The translations under genes were made by a program, and so were the position numbers. Shown one piece after another: positions 26,083 to 34,561 of a stretch of DNA of 64,000 bases. Origin of the DNA: Tersicoccus phoenicis (GTDB lineage: Bacteria > Actinomycetota > Actinomycetes > Actinomycetales > Micrococcaceae); the NCBI RefSeq assembly GCF_001968835.1, contig NZ_MRDE01000017.1:1-64000 (forward strand), in the 5' to 3' direction. Below the pieces are notes generated by a model, which made no database searches, was not told where the DNA came from, and worked only from the letters and a program-made list of their open reading frames with translations. Numbering within the stretch: position 1 is the stretch's first letter; each line of letters opens with the position of its first letter.

Positions 26083-27288
26083 GTGCCCGCGTACCTTGAC
26101 CACGCGGCCACCGCGCCCCTGTGCGGGCCCGCTCTGGCCGCGATCACCGCTGAACTGACCCGCTACGGCAACCCCTCCGCCCTGCACGGTGCGGGCCGTC
26201 GCGCCCGGATGGTGGTGGAGACCGCCCGCGACGAGATCGCCGCCGCGGCCGGTGCCGACCCCTCCGAGGTCGTCCTCACCGGCGGCGGCACCGAGGCGGA
26301 CAACCTGGCCGTCAAGGGCCTCTACTGGGCCCGTCGCGCCGCCGATCCCCGCCGTCGTCGGATCCTGACCTCGACCGTCGAGCACCACGCCGTCTCCGAC
26401 ACGGTCGAGTGGCTCACCGCGACGCAGGGTGCCGAAGCCGTGTGGCTGCCCGTCGACGAGCGCGGCATCCTCGACCTGGACGCGCTCGACGCCGCCCTGG
26501 CCGAGGACCCGGCATCGGTCGCCCTCGTCACCGTGATGTGGGCCAACAACGAGGTCGGGGCCGTGCAGCCGGTCGCCGAGATCGTCCGCCGGGCCGAGCG
26601 GTACGGCGTCCCCGTGCACGCCGACGCCGTGCAGGCCTTCGGCGCCGTGCCCGTGGACTTCGCCGCCAGTGGGCTGGCCGCCGCCTCGATCAGCGGCCAC
26701 AAGATCGGCGGCCCCCTGGGCATCGGGGCCCTGCTGCTCGGCCGGTCCGTCGCGGTCACGCCCGTGCTGCACGGCGGCGGCCAGGAACGCGACGTCCGCT
26801 CGGGCACGCTCGACGCACCCGCCGTCGCCGGTTTCGCCGCTGCCGCGACCGCCGTCGTCGGCGACCTGCCCGCCGAATCGGCCCGGATCGCCGGCCTGCG
26901 GGACGCGCTGGTGGCCGGGGTGCTCGAGCGGGTGCCCGCCGCCGTCCTGCGCGGCCCCGCGTCCGGCCCCGAGCGGCTGCCCGGCAACGCCCACTTCACG
27001 TTCACCGGATGCGAGGGTGATTCGCTCCTGTTCCTGCTCGACGCCGCCGGCGTACAGTCCTCGGCCGGGTCCGCGTGCAGCGCCGGCGTCCCCCGCGCCT
27101 CCCACGTCCTGCTCGCCCTGGGCCTGGACGAGGCCACGGCCCGCGGCGGCCAACGTTTCAGCCTCGGTCACACGTCCACCGAGGACGACGTCCGGCTGCT
27201 GCTGGACGAACTGCCCGGTGCGGTGGCGAAGGCCGCCGCCGCCGGCATGGCCGGGCACGTGCCCGACCTGCGGGCCGCCGGCCGCTGA
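26083..27288 (+). CDS. iscS: Cysteine desulfurase (IscS/NifS family) paired with mnmA
   Basis: 401 residues from the GTG at 26083. PLP-dependent class V fold: YLDHAATAP at the start, STVEHHAV for the cofactor-stacking His region, Lys207 in [10 protein letters not shown] as the Schiff-base lysine, and catalytic Cys332 in GSACSAG. It mobilises sulfur from cysteine as an enzyme-bound persulfide. mnmA starts 37 bp downstream, so the sulfur acceptor is most likely MnmA for tRNA 2-thiolation, as for the Rv3025c/Rv3024c pair. The message appears leaderless. Confidence 0.93.
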   Translation: MPAYLDHAATAPLCGPALAAITAELTRYGNPSALHGAGRRARMVVETARDEIAAAAGADPSEVVLTGGGTEADNLAVKGLYWARRAADPRRRRILTSTVEHHAVSDTVEWLTATQGAEAVWLPVDERGILDLDALDAALAEDPASVALVTVMWANNEVGAVQPVAEIVRRAERYGVPVHADAVQAFGAVPVDFAASGLAAASISGHKIGGPLGIGALLLGRSVAVTPVLHGGGQERDVRSGTLDAPAVAGFAAAATAVVGDLPAESARIAGLRDALVAGVLERVPAAVLRGPASGPERLPGNAHFTFTGCEGDSLLFLLDAAGVQSSAGSACSAGVPRASHVLLALGLDEATARGGQRFSLGHTSTEDDVRLLLDELPGAVAKAAAAGMAGHVPDLRAAGR

Positions 27289-27325
27289 ATCCGGCCGCAC
27301 CCATCCGACCGATCACGAGGAGATC

Positions 27326-28465
27326 ATGCGCGTCCTGGCTGCCATGAGTGGCGGCGTCGACTCCGCCGTCGCCGCCGCCCGTGCCGTCGACGCCGGGCAC
27401 GACGTCGTCGGCGTCCACCTGGCCCTGTCCCGCATGCCCGGCACCCTGCGCACGGGCAGCCGCGGCTGCTGCACCATCGAGGACTCGCGTGACGCCTGGC
27501 GCGCCGCCGAGAAACTCGGCATCCCCTACTACGTGTGGGACTTCTCGGAGCGGTTCAAGGAGGACGTCGTCGACGACTTCGTCGCCGAGTACGCGGCCGG
27601 CCGCACCCCCAACCCCTGCATGCGCTGCAACGAGAAGATCAAGTTCGCGGCCCTGCTGGAGAAGGCGCTCGCCCTCGGGTTCGACGCCGTCTGCACCGGG
27701 CACTACGCGCGGGTGACCCGGGACGCCGACGGTCACCCGGAGTTGCACCGCGCCAGCGACTGGGCGAAGGACCAGTCCTACGTGCTCGGCGTGCTGACCG
27801 AGACCCAACTCGAGCACTGCCTGTTCCCGCTCGCCGACGCGCCCACCAAGGCGGCCGTCCGGGCCGAGGCGGCCGAGCGCGGGCTCTCCGTGGCGAAGAA
27901 GCCGGACAGCCACGACATCTGCTTCATCCCCGACGGGGACACTGCCGGGTGGCTCGCCGAGAAGATCGAGATGCAGCCCGGCGAGATCGTCGACGAGACC
28001 GGCACGACCGTCGGCATCCACGAAGGCGCCCAGGCGTTCACCGTGGGGCAGCGCCGGGGGTTGAAGCTCGGCCGGCCGGCCCCGGACGGCAGGCCCCGGT
28101 TCGTCCTCTCGATCGAGCCGAAACAGAATCGGGTGACCGTCGGACCCGAGCGGCTGCTCGCCGTCGAGCAGATCCGCGGCATCCGGATCTCCTGGGCCGG
28201 ACGGCCCGTGCCGGCCGCCGTCGTCGACCCCGGCTCCGGCGCGTCCGGCTGCTTCGAGGTCCTCGCCCAGGTCCGTGCGCACGGGGATCCCGTCCCGGCG
28301 GCGGCACAGGTGGTGACCGACGAGACCGGCGATCCGGCGCTGGTGATCACCCTGGCGGAGCCGATGCGCGGCGTCGCCCCCGGCCAGACGGTGGTCCTCT
28401 ACCAGGGCACCCGCGTGCTCGGGCAGGCCACCATCGACACGGCCCGCTCCCCGGCCACCGCCTGA
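27326..28465 (+). CDS. mnmA: tRNA-specific 2-thiouridylase MnmA
   Basis: 379 residues; ATG at 27326 with GAGGAG upstream. ATP-pyrophosphatase P-loop [10 protein letters not shown] at the N-terminus, then catalytic Cys98 in [23 protein letters not shown] for tRNA contact, and the second catalytic cysteine Cys199 in [11 protein letters not shown]. The C-terminal beta-barrel is complete. It adds sulfur to C2 of wobble uridine 34 in Lys, Glu and Gln tRNAs, with the sulfur relayed from the upstream cysteine desulfurase. Confidence 0.97.
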   Translation: MRVLAAMSGGVDSAVAAARAVDAGHDVVGVHLALSRMPGTLRTGSRGCCTIEDSRDAWRAAEKLGIPYYVWDFSERFKEDVVDDFVAEYAAGRTPNPCMRCNEKIKFAALLEKALALGFDAVCTGHYARVTRDADGHPELHRASDWAKDQSYVLGVLTETQLEHCLFPLADAPTKAAVRAEAAERGLSVAKKPDSHDICFIPDGDTAGWLAEKIEMQPGEIVDETGTTVGIHEGAQAFTVGQRRGLKLGRPAPDGRPRFVLSIEPKQNRVTVGPERLLAVEQIRGIRISWAGRPVPAAVVDPGSGASGCFEVLAQVRAHGDPVPAAAQVVTDETGDPALVITLAEPMRGVAPGQTVVLYQGTRVLGQATIDTARSPATA

Positions 28466-28480
28466 GTCGCACACGACGGC

Positions 28481-28492
28481 TACTCTCGGTCC
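28481..28492 (+). promoter_or_regulatory. Leaderless -10 element of the CPBP gene
   Basis: TACTCT (28481-28486) plus six bases (CGGTCC) runs directly into the ATG at 28493, 28 bp after the mnmA stop. Confidence 0.5.
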
Positions 28493-29479
28493 ATGCCTGC
28501 GTACACGACCGGGGGGGTCATCCGACGACGCCCGATCCTGGTCTTCCTCGCGATCGCCTTCGGTTTCTCGTGGCTGGTCGGCCTGGGCCTGGCTGTCGCG
28601 GGCGGCTTGCGCAGTCCCGCCCTGCCGGTGCTGCTGCTGGTCTACATGCTCGGCCCCGGGATCGCGGCGCTGGTGGTCAGTCGCTGGGTGGACCGGCCGG
28701 ACTCGATCCCGCGGGCGCTGGGCGTGAGCCAGGTGCGCCCCGTCGGCCGGTTCGTCGCGCTGCTGCTCGGTGCCGTGGTCCTCGCCGTGGTCCTGGTCCT
28801 CGGGGCGCTGGCCGTCGGTGCCCTGTTCGGCCTCTACCGGGCCGATCTCGTCGGGTTCTCCGGCTTCCGGGCCTACCTGGAGCAGGTCGCCCCCGCCGCC
28901 CTGTCCCGGGTCAGCATGGGCACCGTCGTGCTGCTGCAGTTCCTCAACGTCCTGATCGGCGCGTTCGTCAACGTCATCCCCGCCCTGGGCGAGGAACTCG
29001 GCTGGCGCGGCTGGCTGCTCCCGGCCCTGCTGCCCGCCGGGGTGCCGACCGCCGTCGTCGTCTCCGGGGCACTGTGGGGGATCTGGCAGGCCCCCCTGAT
29101 CGCGCTCGGTTACCACTATCCCGGCGGCCCCGCCTGGCTGGGGATGCTCGCGGTGATCTGCTTCGCCATCGTCATCGGCGCGCTGCTCAGCTGGCTGCGG
29201 CTGCGCACCGGTTCCGTCTGGCCGGCCGTGCTCGCGCGCGGCGCGATCAATGCCGCAGCCGGTCTCCCGTTGGTCTTTCTCGCGTACGGGACGACGTTCA
29301 CCCCGCTGACGACGACGATCCTGGGCTGGTCCGGTTGGTTGCTGCCGGCGGTGCTGATCGCCGTCCTGGCCTGGCGCGGCCAGTTCCGGCTCGACCGGGA
29401 ACCGTGGTTGGCGCCCGTGCCGGGGCGGCCGTCGGCCGGGCCGGGCACCGGTCAGGGCGCCCCTAGACTGGACCCATGA
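28493..29479 (+). CDS. CPBP/CAAX-protease-like membrane protein, catalytic histidines lost
   Basis: 328 residues with about eight transmembrane helices. The first motif of the CPBP (Abi/Rce1) family is intact: Glu167-Glu168 and Arg172 in GEELGWRGWLLP. The second motif, normally FxxxH or WGxWHxP, reads WGIWQAPL with Gln199 in place of His. The third, normally HxxxN, reads ARGAIN with Arg249 in place of His and Asn253 kept. Both metal-binding histidines are therefore absent and I predict a non-proteolytic member. Surrounding residues (GYHYPGGPAW, SVWPAVLA) are well conserved, so it is not decaying. Its start looks leaderless and its end overlaps the chorismate mutase start. Confidence 0.85.
   Translation: MPAYTTGGVIRRRPILVFLAIAFGFSWLVGLGLAVAGGLRSPALPVLLLVYMLGPGIAALVVSRWVDRPDSIPRALGVSQVRPVGRFVALLLGAVVLAVVLVLGALAVGALFGLYRADLVGFSGFRAYLEQVAPAALSRVSMGTVVLLQFLNVLIGAFVNVIPALGEELGWRGWLLPALLPAGVPTAVVVSGALWGIWQAPLIALGYHYPGGPAWLGMLAVICFAIVIGALLSWLRLRTGSVWPAVLARGAINAAAGLPLVFLAYGTTFTPLTTTILGWSGWLLPAVLIAVLAWRGQFRLDREPWLAPVPGRPSAGPGTGQGAPRLDP
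29464..29475 (+). promoter_or_regulatory. Leaderless -10 element of the chorismate mutase gene
   Basis: TAGACT (29464-29469) plus six bases (GGACCC) precedes the ATG at 29476. It lies inside the last codons of the upstream CPBP gene. Confidence 0.55.
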
Positions 29480-29880
29480 GGGATTCGTACGACCCGTCCG
29501 CCAGCTCACTGGGGGAGGACGTGGACCCGGCCGTCATGCAGGAACTGCTCCGGATCCGGTCCAGCATCGACAACTTCGACGCCACCCTCGTCTACGTCCT
29601 CGCCGAACGCTTCCGGGCCACCCAGCGGGTCGGCGTGCTCAAGGCCGAGCACCGGCTGCCGCCGGCCGACCCGACGCGCGAGTCGATGCAGATCGCGCGG
29701 CTGCGGCGGCTCGCGGAGGAGGCGCACCTGGATCCCGCGTTCGCCGAGAAGTTCCTCGCGTTCATCATCGAGGAAGTGATCCGGCACCACCAGGCCATTT
29801 CCGAAGGGACGGCGCCGTTGCCCGTGATCCAGGGAACGGCCGACCGCCCGGGCCCGGCCGAGGCGAGTACCCGGGCGTGA
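29476..29880 (+). CDS. Chorismate mutase (AroQ, type II)
   Basis: 134 residues. Small all-helical AroQ-type mutase converting chorismate to prephenate in Phe/Tyr synthesis. Conserved points are LLRIRSSIDNFDATLVYVL for helix 1, ERFRATQRVGVLKAEH with the active-site Arg/Lys, and RLRRLAEEAHLDPAFAEKF in the C-terminal helices. No signal peptide, so it is the intracellular form, like Rv0948c, which works with DAHP synthase. ATGA overlaps with the CPBP gene upstream and GTGA with the gene downstream suggest translational coupling, while an internal leaderless promoter allows separate expression. Confidence 0.9.
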   Translation: MRDSYDPSASSLGEDVDPAVMQELLRIRSSIDNFDATLVYVLAERFRATQRVGVLKAEHRLPPADPTRESMQIARLRRLAEEAHLDPAFAEKFLAFIIEEVIRHHQAISEGTAPLPVIQGTADRPGPAEASTRA

Positions 29881-30965
29881 GCCCCCGCTCCGCCACGCCG
29901 ACACCGAGCACGGTCACCGCCGCGGGCCCCGCCGTCGTGGCCGGCACCGACCTGCTCGGTGCGCTGACGGCGATTCGCGGGGAACTGGGCGACCCGCATC
30001 TGCCGAACCTGCCGCTGCTTCCCGACCGCGGGCCGGGCGCCGACGCCGCCGGCCGCGCCGCTGCGCTGCTCGTCGACCTGCCGGTGGAGGTCGGACCACA
30101 CGGCTGGCGGGTCACCGCCCGGCCGGGCGAGGATCTGCGCCGTTCCCGTTCGTTGCTGGCCTCCGACGTGAACGTCCTCGCCGACCTCGTCGGTGTCGAG
30201 CAGACCTCGGCCCGCCGGATCGGCGTCGCCGTGCTCGGCCCGTTCAGCCTCGCCACGATGCTCGACCTCGCCGGCGGTGAACGCCTGCTCGCCGATCACG
30301 GGGCACGGCGGGACCTGGCCGACTCGCTCGCCGCCGGGCTGGCGGCCCAGTTGCAGGGCTTGCGGGTGGCGCTGCCGGACGCGGCCGTCACGCTCCGCGT
30401 CGACGAACCCGCCCTCGACGGCGTTCTGGCCGGTACCGTGCCCACCGCCAGTGGGTACCGCACTCTGCGCGCGGTGGACCGGGGGGAGGTGCGCCAGGTC
30501 CTGCGACGAGTGGTCGAGGTGGTGCGCGACGCCGGGGCCACCGCGGTGGTGCTCGCCGTCGAGGTCGGCGCCTTGCCGCTGTCGGTGGCCCGGGACGTCG
30601 AGGCCGACGGGCTCGCCGTCCCCGCCACCGCGCTCGCGGTCACCACACCGAGCACCGTGCCGGACGCCCTCGGCGACTACCTCGACGGCGGCGGCGCGAT
30701 CGTCGTCGAACTGGACACCGCGGCGGCGGGCGGGAACATCCGGCAGGTCAACGACCTCGCCGGCCAGGTGCTCGATCCCTGGCGCCGGCTCGGTCTGCCG
30801 GCGGCGCGACTGCCGCAGGTGACGGTGACCAGCCGGACACCCCGCACGGCGCTGACGGGAACGACGGCGTCGACGACCGCCCCCGACGCCGGGCGGCTGC
30901 CCACCCTGCTGCGCCGGCTCGTCGCCGCCGCCGACGCCCTCGACACGACCGCCCGGGACGGCTGA
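29877..30965 (+). CDS. MetE-like protein lacking zinc ligands (Rv3015c-like)
   Basis: 362 residues, GTG start at 29877 overlapping the previous stop. The TIM-barrel-like pattern (VAVLGPFSLATMLDL, VTLRVDEPALDGVLAG) matches the cobalamin-independent methionine synthase-like proteins found beside cysteine desulfurase/mnmA and ligA in actinobacteria. The protein has no cysteine at all, so the two cysteine zinc ligands of true MetE are missing and methionine synthesis by the MetE mechanism is not possible. It is also half the length of MetE. The actual function is unknown. It converges with the DUF4166 gene 26 bp away. Confidence 0.7.
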   Translation: MSPRSATPTPSTVTAAGPAVVAGTDLLGALTAIRGELGDPHLPNLPLLPDRGPGADAAGRAAALLVDLPVEVGPHGWRVTARPGEDLRRSRSLLASDVNVLADLVGVEQTSARRIGVAVLGPFSLATMLDLAGGERLLADHGARRDLADSLAAGLAAQLQGLRVALPDAAVTLRVDEPALDGVLAGTVPTASGYRTLRAVDRGEVRQVLRRVVEVVRDAGATAVVLAVEVGALPLSVARDVEADGLAVPATALAVTTPSTVPDALGDYLDGGGAIVVELDTAAAGGNIRQVNDLAGQVLDPWRRLGLPAARLPQVTVTSRTPRTALTGTTASTTAPDAGRLPTLLRRLVAAADALDTTARDG

Positions 30966-30991
30966 CCGCCTCGCCCGTCGGTCGGTGCGGG

Positions 30992-31651
30992 TCAGGGGGC
31001 GCGGTGTGGTGTGGGATCGAAGCTGCCCGCGTAGACGAACAGCGTCCCCAGCATCGGTTGCACCACCCGGGTCTGGATGGTGAACCGTCCGGTGGCGTCG
31101 TCGAACCCCTGTTCCGTGTACGCGCCGGCCGCCAGCACCCGCGGCACTCGCAGCCCCGGCAGCGCCCGCGGTGCCGGGGGGGTGGACGAGGCCGGGCTCG
31201 GCGGCCCGACCCACGCGGTGGTCGACGCCAGCCGCATCGACCCTGCTGCGGTGACCGACAGGGTCAGCCCGGTGCGCAGCAGGTGGTGTGCGCCGACGAG
31301 GTCCAGCAGCAGCCCGTCCGCGCCGAGCCGACACAGGTCGGTGAACCGCCGGGTGCGGTGACCGAAGTCGAGGATCCGTTCGGCGGCCAGGCACGGCGCG
31401 CCGTCGTCGTCCCGGTACGCCCGGTTCACGATGCTGAACGGTACCCTTTCCCCGTACTCGGGGAAGAACATCTGCTCCCCGGCCAGGGCCGCGAACACCG
31501 GTCGCAGGGCGGGCACGGTGCACCCGGCGACGTCGAACACGCCGTCATAGCGCACCGCGGTCCCGGCCGACTGGGCGAAATAGGCCTGCACGCGCGGGTG
31601 CAGGCCCGCGTACCGGGCACCGAGCACCCGCTCGTACAGCGACCCGGTCAT
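30992..31651 (-). CDS. DUF4166 domain protein
   Basis: 219 residues, ATG at 31651. The sequence follows the DUF4166 pattern: LYERVLGARYAGLHPRVQAYF near the start, a GVFDVAGCT segment, FPEYGERVPFSIVNRAYRDDDG and a C-terminal QPMLGTLFVYAGSF. The family has no known function; it often occurs next to lipid- or redox-related genes. No signal peptide or membrane helix. There is no good ribosome-binding site before the ATG. Instead the ATG overlaps the stop of a possible 30-codon ORF, which may couple translation. Confidence 0.7.
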   Translation of the reverse strand: MTGSLYERVLGARYAGLHPRVQAYFAQSAGTAVRYDGVFDVAGCTVPALRPVFAALAGEQMFFPEYGERVPFSIVNRAYRDDDGAPCLAAERILDFGHRTRRFTDLCRLGADGLLLDLVGAHHLLRTGLTLSVTAAGSMRLASTTAWVGPPSPASSTPPAPRALPGLRVPRVLAAGAYTEQGFDDATGRFTIQTRVVQPMLGTLFVYAGSFDPTPHRAP

Positions 31652-31982
31652 CGGGTCGCGAGGCGGTCGTGCTGCACCAGCAGGACCACGGCCAGCCCCT
31701 CCCGTCGCATCCACAGGTCGACGTGCAGCAGGGCCGTCACCCGCCGCAGCCCTGCCCGGACCGGTGCTGACCGTCCCGACCGCCGGTGCCCCGGTGCTCG
31801 TCCTCGCTCACGCCTGCCACGTCCCCTCGTCCGAGGTCGACCGGCGGTCGCCCATGGCCGAGCGTATCCGCCGCCCCGGAAGCTGACCAGCGGGGGCCGA
31901 GTCCCACCCCGGGGGTGCGCCACCCCGCCGGTCGCGCGGTGTCGATGCGCCGGAACCACGGCACGTTTGCAAGGATGAGGGC
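31652..31982. other. Divergent intergenic region between DUF4166 and mtrA
   Basis: 331 bp. On the minus strand a TACGCT -10 lies near 31864-31869. After it comes a chain of very short overlapping ORFs: an ATG ORF of 15 codons ending at 31808, then a GTG ORF ending at 31737, then a 30-codon GTG ORF (31740-31648, TALLHVDLWMRREGLAVVL...) whose stop overlaps the DUF4166 ATG. On the plus strand the only clear signal is the mtrA promoter at the end. None of the short ORFs resembles a known protein. Confidence 0.35.
31971..31982 (+). promoter_or_regulatory. mtrA -10 element
   Basis: AAGGAT (31971-31976) plus six bases (GAGGGC) ends at the ATG at 31983. GAGGG could instead act as a close ribosome-binding site, so leaderless status is less certain here. 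Confidence 0.35.
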
Positions 31983-32660
31983 ATGAAGGGACGCATTCTG
32001 GTGGTGGACGACGACGAGGCACTGGCGGAGATGATCGGCATCGTGCTGCGCAACGACGGCTTCGAACCGTCCTTCTGCGCGGACGGCGCCAGGGCGCTGG
32101 ACGCGTTCCGCAACAGCCGGCCCGACCTGGTGCTGCTCGACCTGATGCTGCCCGGTCTGGACGGCATCGAGGTATGCCGGCAGATCCGCGGCGAGTCCGA
32201 CGTCCCCATCGTGATGCTGACCGCGAAGTCGGACACGTCCGACATCGTCCGCGGCCTGGAGTCGGGCGCCGACGACTACGTGCCGAAGCCGTTCAAGCCG
32301 GCCGAGTTGGTCGCCCGGGTGCGGGCGCGCCTGCGGCCGGGGGAGACCAAGGCGCCGGAGACCCTGACCGTCGCGGACGTGACCATCGACGTCGCCGGTC
32401 ACTCGGTGCGCCGCGGGGCGAAGGCCATCGCGCTCACCCCACTCGAGTTCGACCTGCTCGTCGCCCTGGCCCGGAAGCCGTGGCAGGTGTTCACCCGTGA
32501 GCAGCTCCTCGAGCAGGTGTGGGGATACCGGCACGCCGCCGACACCCGGCTGGTGAATGTGCATGTTCAGCGGCTTCGGTCCAAGATTGAGAGAGATCCC
32601 GAGGCCCCCGAGGTCGTGCTGACCGTCCGGGGCGTGGGATACAAGGCCGGACAGAGCTGA
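31983..32660 (+). CDS. mtrA: DNA-binding response regulator MtrA
   Basis: 225 residues. OmpR/PhoB family: receiver domain with acidic pocket DDDE near residue 10, phospho-acceptor Asp53 in LVLLDLMLPG, Lys near residue 103 (VPKPFKP), then a winged-helix domain with LTPLEFDLLVALARKPWQVF and DTRLVNVHVQRLRSKIE. It is nearly identical in design to mycobacterial MtrA, which controls cell-division, cell-wall and resuscitation genes. mtrB and lpqB follow on the same strand, the conserved order mtrA-mtrB-lpqB. Confidence 0.97.
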   Translation: MKGRILVVDDDEALAEMIGIVLRNDGFEPSFCADGARALDAFRNSRPDLVLLDLMLPGLDGIEVCRQIRGESDVPIVMLTAKSDTSDIVRGLESGADDYVPKPFKPAELVARVRARLRPGETKAPETLTVADVTIDVAGHSVRRGAKAIALTPLEFDLLVALARKPWQVFTREQLLEQVWGYRHAADTRLVNVHVQRLRSKIERDPEAPEVVLTVRGVGYKAGQS

Positions 32661-32710
32661 CGCGGAGATCCCGTGCCGACCGGGGTCGGCGTGGAGGAAC
32701 GGGAGAGAAC

Positions 32711-34561
32711 GTGTTTGTGACGAGCACGGGTCCGACGAGTCGGGCCGCGCTGCCCGCCGGATCCGGCGACCGTGCGACCCGTCGTACCGGCTCCCACCGG
32801 GTACTGACGCCCCATCGGCGCCGTCGCACCGGCGTGGAGCGGCTGTGGTGGTCGATCCGGTCGGGCGGACTGGCTCTCGTCTCCCGGTGGCGGCACTCGC
32901 TGCAGTTCCGCACGGTGCTGCTGACCATGGGGATGACGCTGATCGCGTTCGTCATGGTCGGCGCCTTCCTCTCGCACGAGATCTCGTCCGCCCTGTTCAG
33001 CGAGCGGCTGCGCCAGGCCGAGCAGGAGTCCAGGCGCGGCTTCGACGAGGTCCAGGCGATCTTCGACCGGGCCGAGACCAACGACCGGGCCACCGGTCAG
33101 CAGACCATCTACAACACGCTCAAGGTGCTCGAGGGTGACAGCGGGTCCACCCGCCGGATGTTCCTGCTGCTGCAGAAGCCCGGTGAACAGGGGCAGCGCT
33201 GGGTGGAGACGGCCCGCAGCGACAACTCGCAGCTGACGTCGGCGGTCATCCCCGAGGAGCTGCGGACGGCGGTCCGCCGTGACAACGGTCAGTACTACCA
33301 GTCCATCTCGCTGCCGGTGGGGACCTCCGACGTGCCCGCGATCGCCGTCGGGCGGATCGTCCGGGTGCCTCCTGGTACCAATTACGAGCTGTACCTGATC
33401 TACACCCTCGGTGACGCACAGGACACCCTGAGCTACATCCACGGCGCGCTCTGGGTGGGAGGCGTGGTCCTGCTGCTGGCGGTCGGCGCCATCGCCTGGT
33501 TCGTCACCCGCGCGGTCGTCGCGCCGGTCTCCGACGCCGCGGACGTGGCCGAGAAGCTGGCCGCCGGCCAGTTGGAGGAGCGGATCAACGTCGAGGGCGA
33601 GGACGAACTGGCCCGGCTCGGCGCGTCCTTCAACCACATGGCGGGCAACCTGCAGGAGCAGATCACGGCGCTGGCCGAGCTCTCCCGCATGCAGCAGCGC
33701 TTCGTCTCGGACGTCTCCCACGAGTTGCGCACCCCGCTGACGACGGTGCGGATGGCCTCGCAGGTGCTGTTCGACGCGCGGGAGGACTTCGATCCGATCA
33801 ACAAGCGATCGGCGGAACTGCTCTACCACCAGGTCGAGCGGTTTCAGACCCTGCTGGCCGACCTGCTGGAGATGTCGCGGTTCGATGCCGGGGTCGCGGT
33901 GCTCGACATCGGCGACGCCGACATCAACAACGTGGTGCGCAGCGTCCAGGACGGCACCGCGATGCTCGCCGAGAACGTGGGGTCCACCATCGAGGTCCGG
34001 CTCGACGACCCCAGCTGCGTGGTCGAGATGGACGGCAAGCGGATCGAGCGAGTGGTGCGCAACCTGCTGGTCAACGCCATCGAGCACGGTGAGGGCCGCC
34101 CGATCCAGGTGCACGTCGCCGCCACCGACAACGCGGTGGCGGTGACGGTGCGGGACCACGGGATCGGGATGACCCCGGAGGACGTCGCCCGGGTCTTCGA
34201 CCGGTTCTGGCGCGCGGACCCGGCGCGGGCCCGCACCACCGGAGGCAGCGGTCTCGGTCTGTCCATCGCCGCCGAGGACGTCAACCTGCACCACGGGCGG
34301 TTGCAGGCGTGGGGACTGGCCGGCCACGGCTCCAACTTCCGGATGATCCTGCCCCGCCGCCGCGGCGAGGACCTGGTGGACGAGCCGCTTCCCCTCGAAC
34401 CCGTGGACGCCCCGGTCCCCGCCGTCGAGACCGGCGCGAGCGCCGTCATCCTCGACCCGGCCGACCGGGGTCCCGCCGTCGTCGGGCGCGAGGACACCGG
34501 GACGGTCACGGGAACAGCGGCGACCGCGGAACCGAGCAGCAGCGGGCGAGGAGGAGCATGA
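32711..34561 (+). CDS. mtrB: Sensor histidine kinase MtrB
   Basis: 616 residues from the GTG at 32711 with GGGAGAG upstream. Two transmembrane helices (about 75-95 and 240-265) enclose an extracytoplasmic sensor domain. A HAMP domain (ADVAEKLAAGQLEERI), a HisKA domain with His337 in SDVSHELRTPLT, and an HATPase_c domain with NLLVNAIEHGEG, DHGIGM and GGSGLGLSIA follow. The C-terminal 70 residues are acidic and Pro-rich. It phosphorylates MtrA. The stop overlaps the lpqB start (ATGATG), coupling the lipoprotein that modulates MtrB. Confidence 0.97.
   Translation: MFVTSTGPTSRAALPAGSGDRATRRTGSHRVLTPHRRRRTGVERLWWSIRSGGLALVSRWRHSLQFRTVLLTMGMTLIAFVMVGAFLSHEISSALFSERLRQAEQESRRGFDEVQAIFDRAETNDRATGQQTIYNTLKVLEGDSGSTRRMFLLLQKPGEQGQRWVETARSDNSQLTSAVIPEELRTAVRRDNGQYYQSISLPVGTSDVPAIAVGRIVRVPPGTNYELYLIYTLGDAQDTLSYIHGALWVGGVVLLLAVGAIAWFVTRAVVAPVSDAADVAEKLAAGQLEERINVEGEDELARLGASFNHMAGNLQEQITALAELSRMQQRFVSDVSHELRTPLTTVRMASQVLFDAREDFDPINKRSAELLYHQVERFQTLLADLLEMSRFDAGVAVLDIGDADINNVVRSVQDGTAMLAENVGSTIEVRLDDPSCVVEMDGKRIERVVRNLLVNAIEHGEGRPIQVHVAATDNAVAVTVRDHGIGMTPEDVARVFDRFWRADPARARTTGGSGLGLSIAAEDVNLHHGRLQAWGLAGHGSNFRMILPRRRGEDLVDEPLPLEPVDAPVPAVETGASAVILDPADRGPAVVGREDTGTVTGTAATAEPSSSGRGGA

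Noticed and set aside
24463-27300. 945-codon minus-strand reading frame across dinB and the cysteine desulfurase
   Set aside because: Shadow of two well-recognised plus-strand genes; its composition is Gly/Arg/Asp-rich without motifs.
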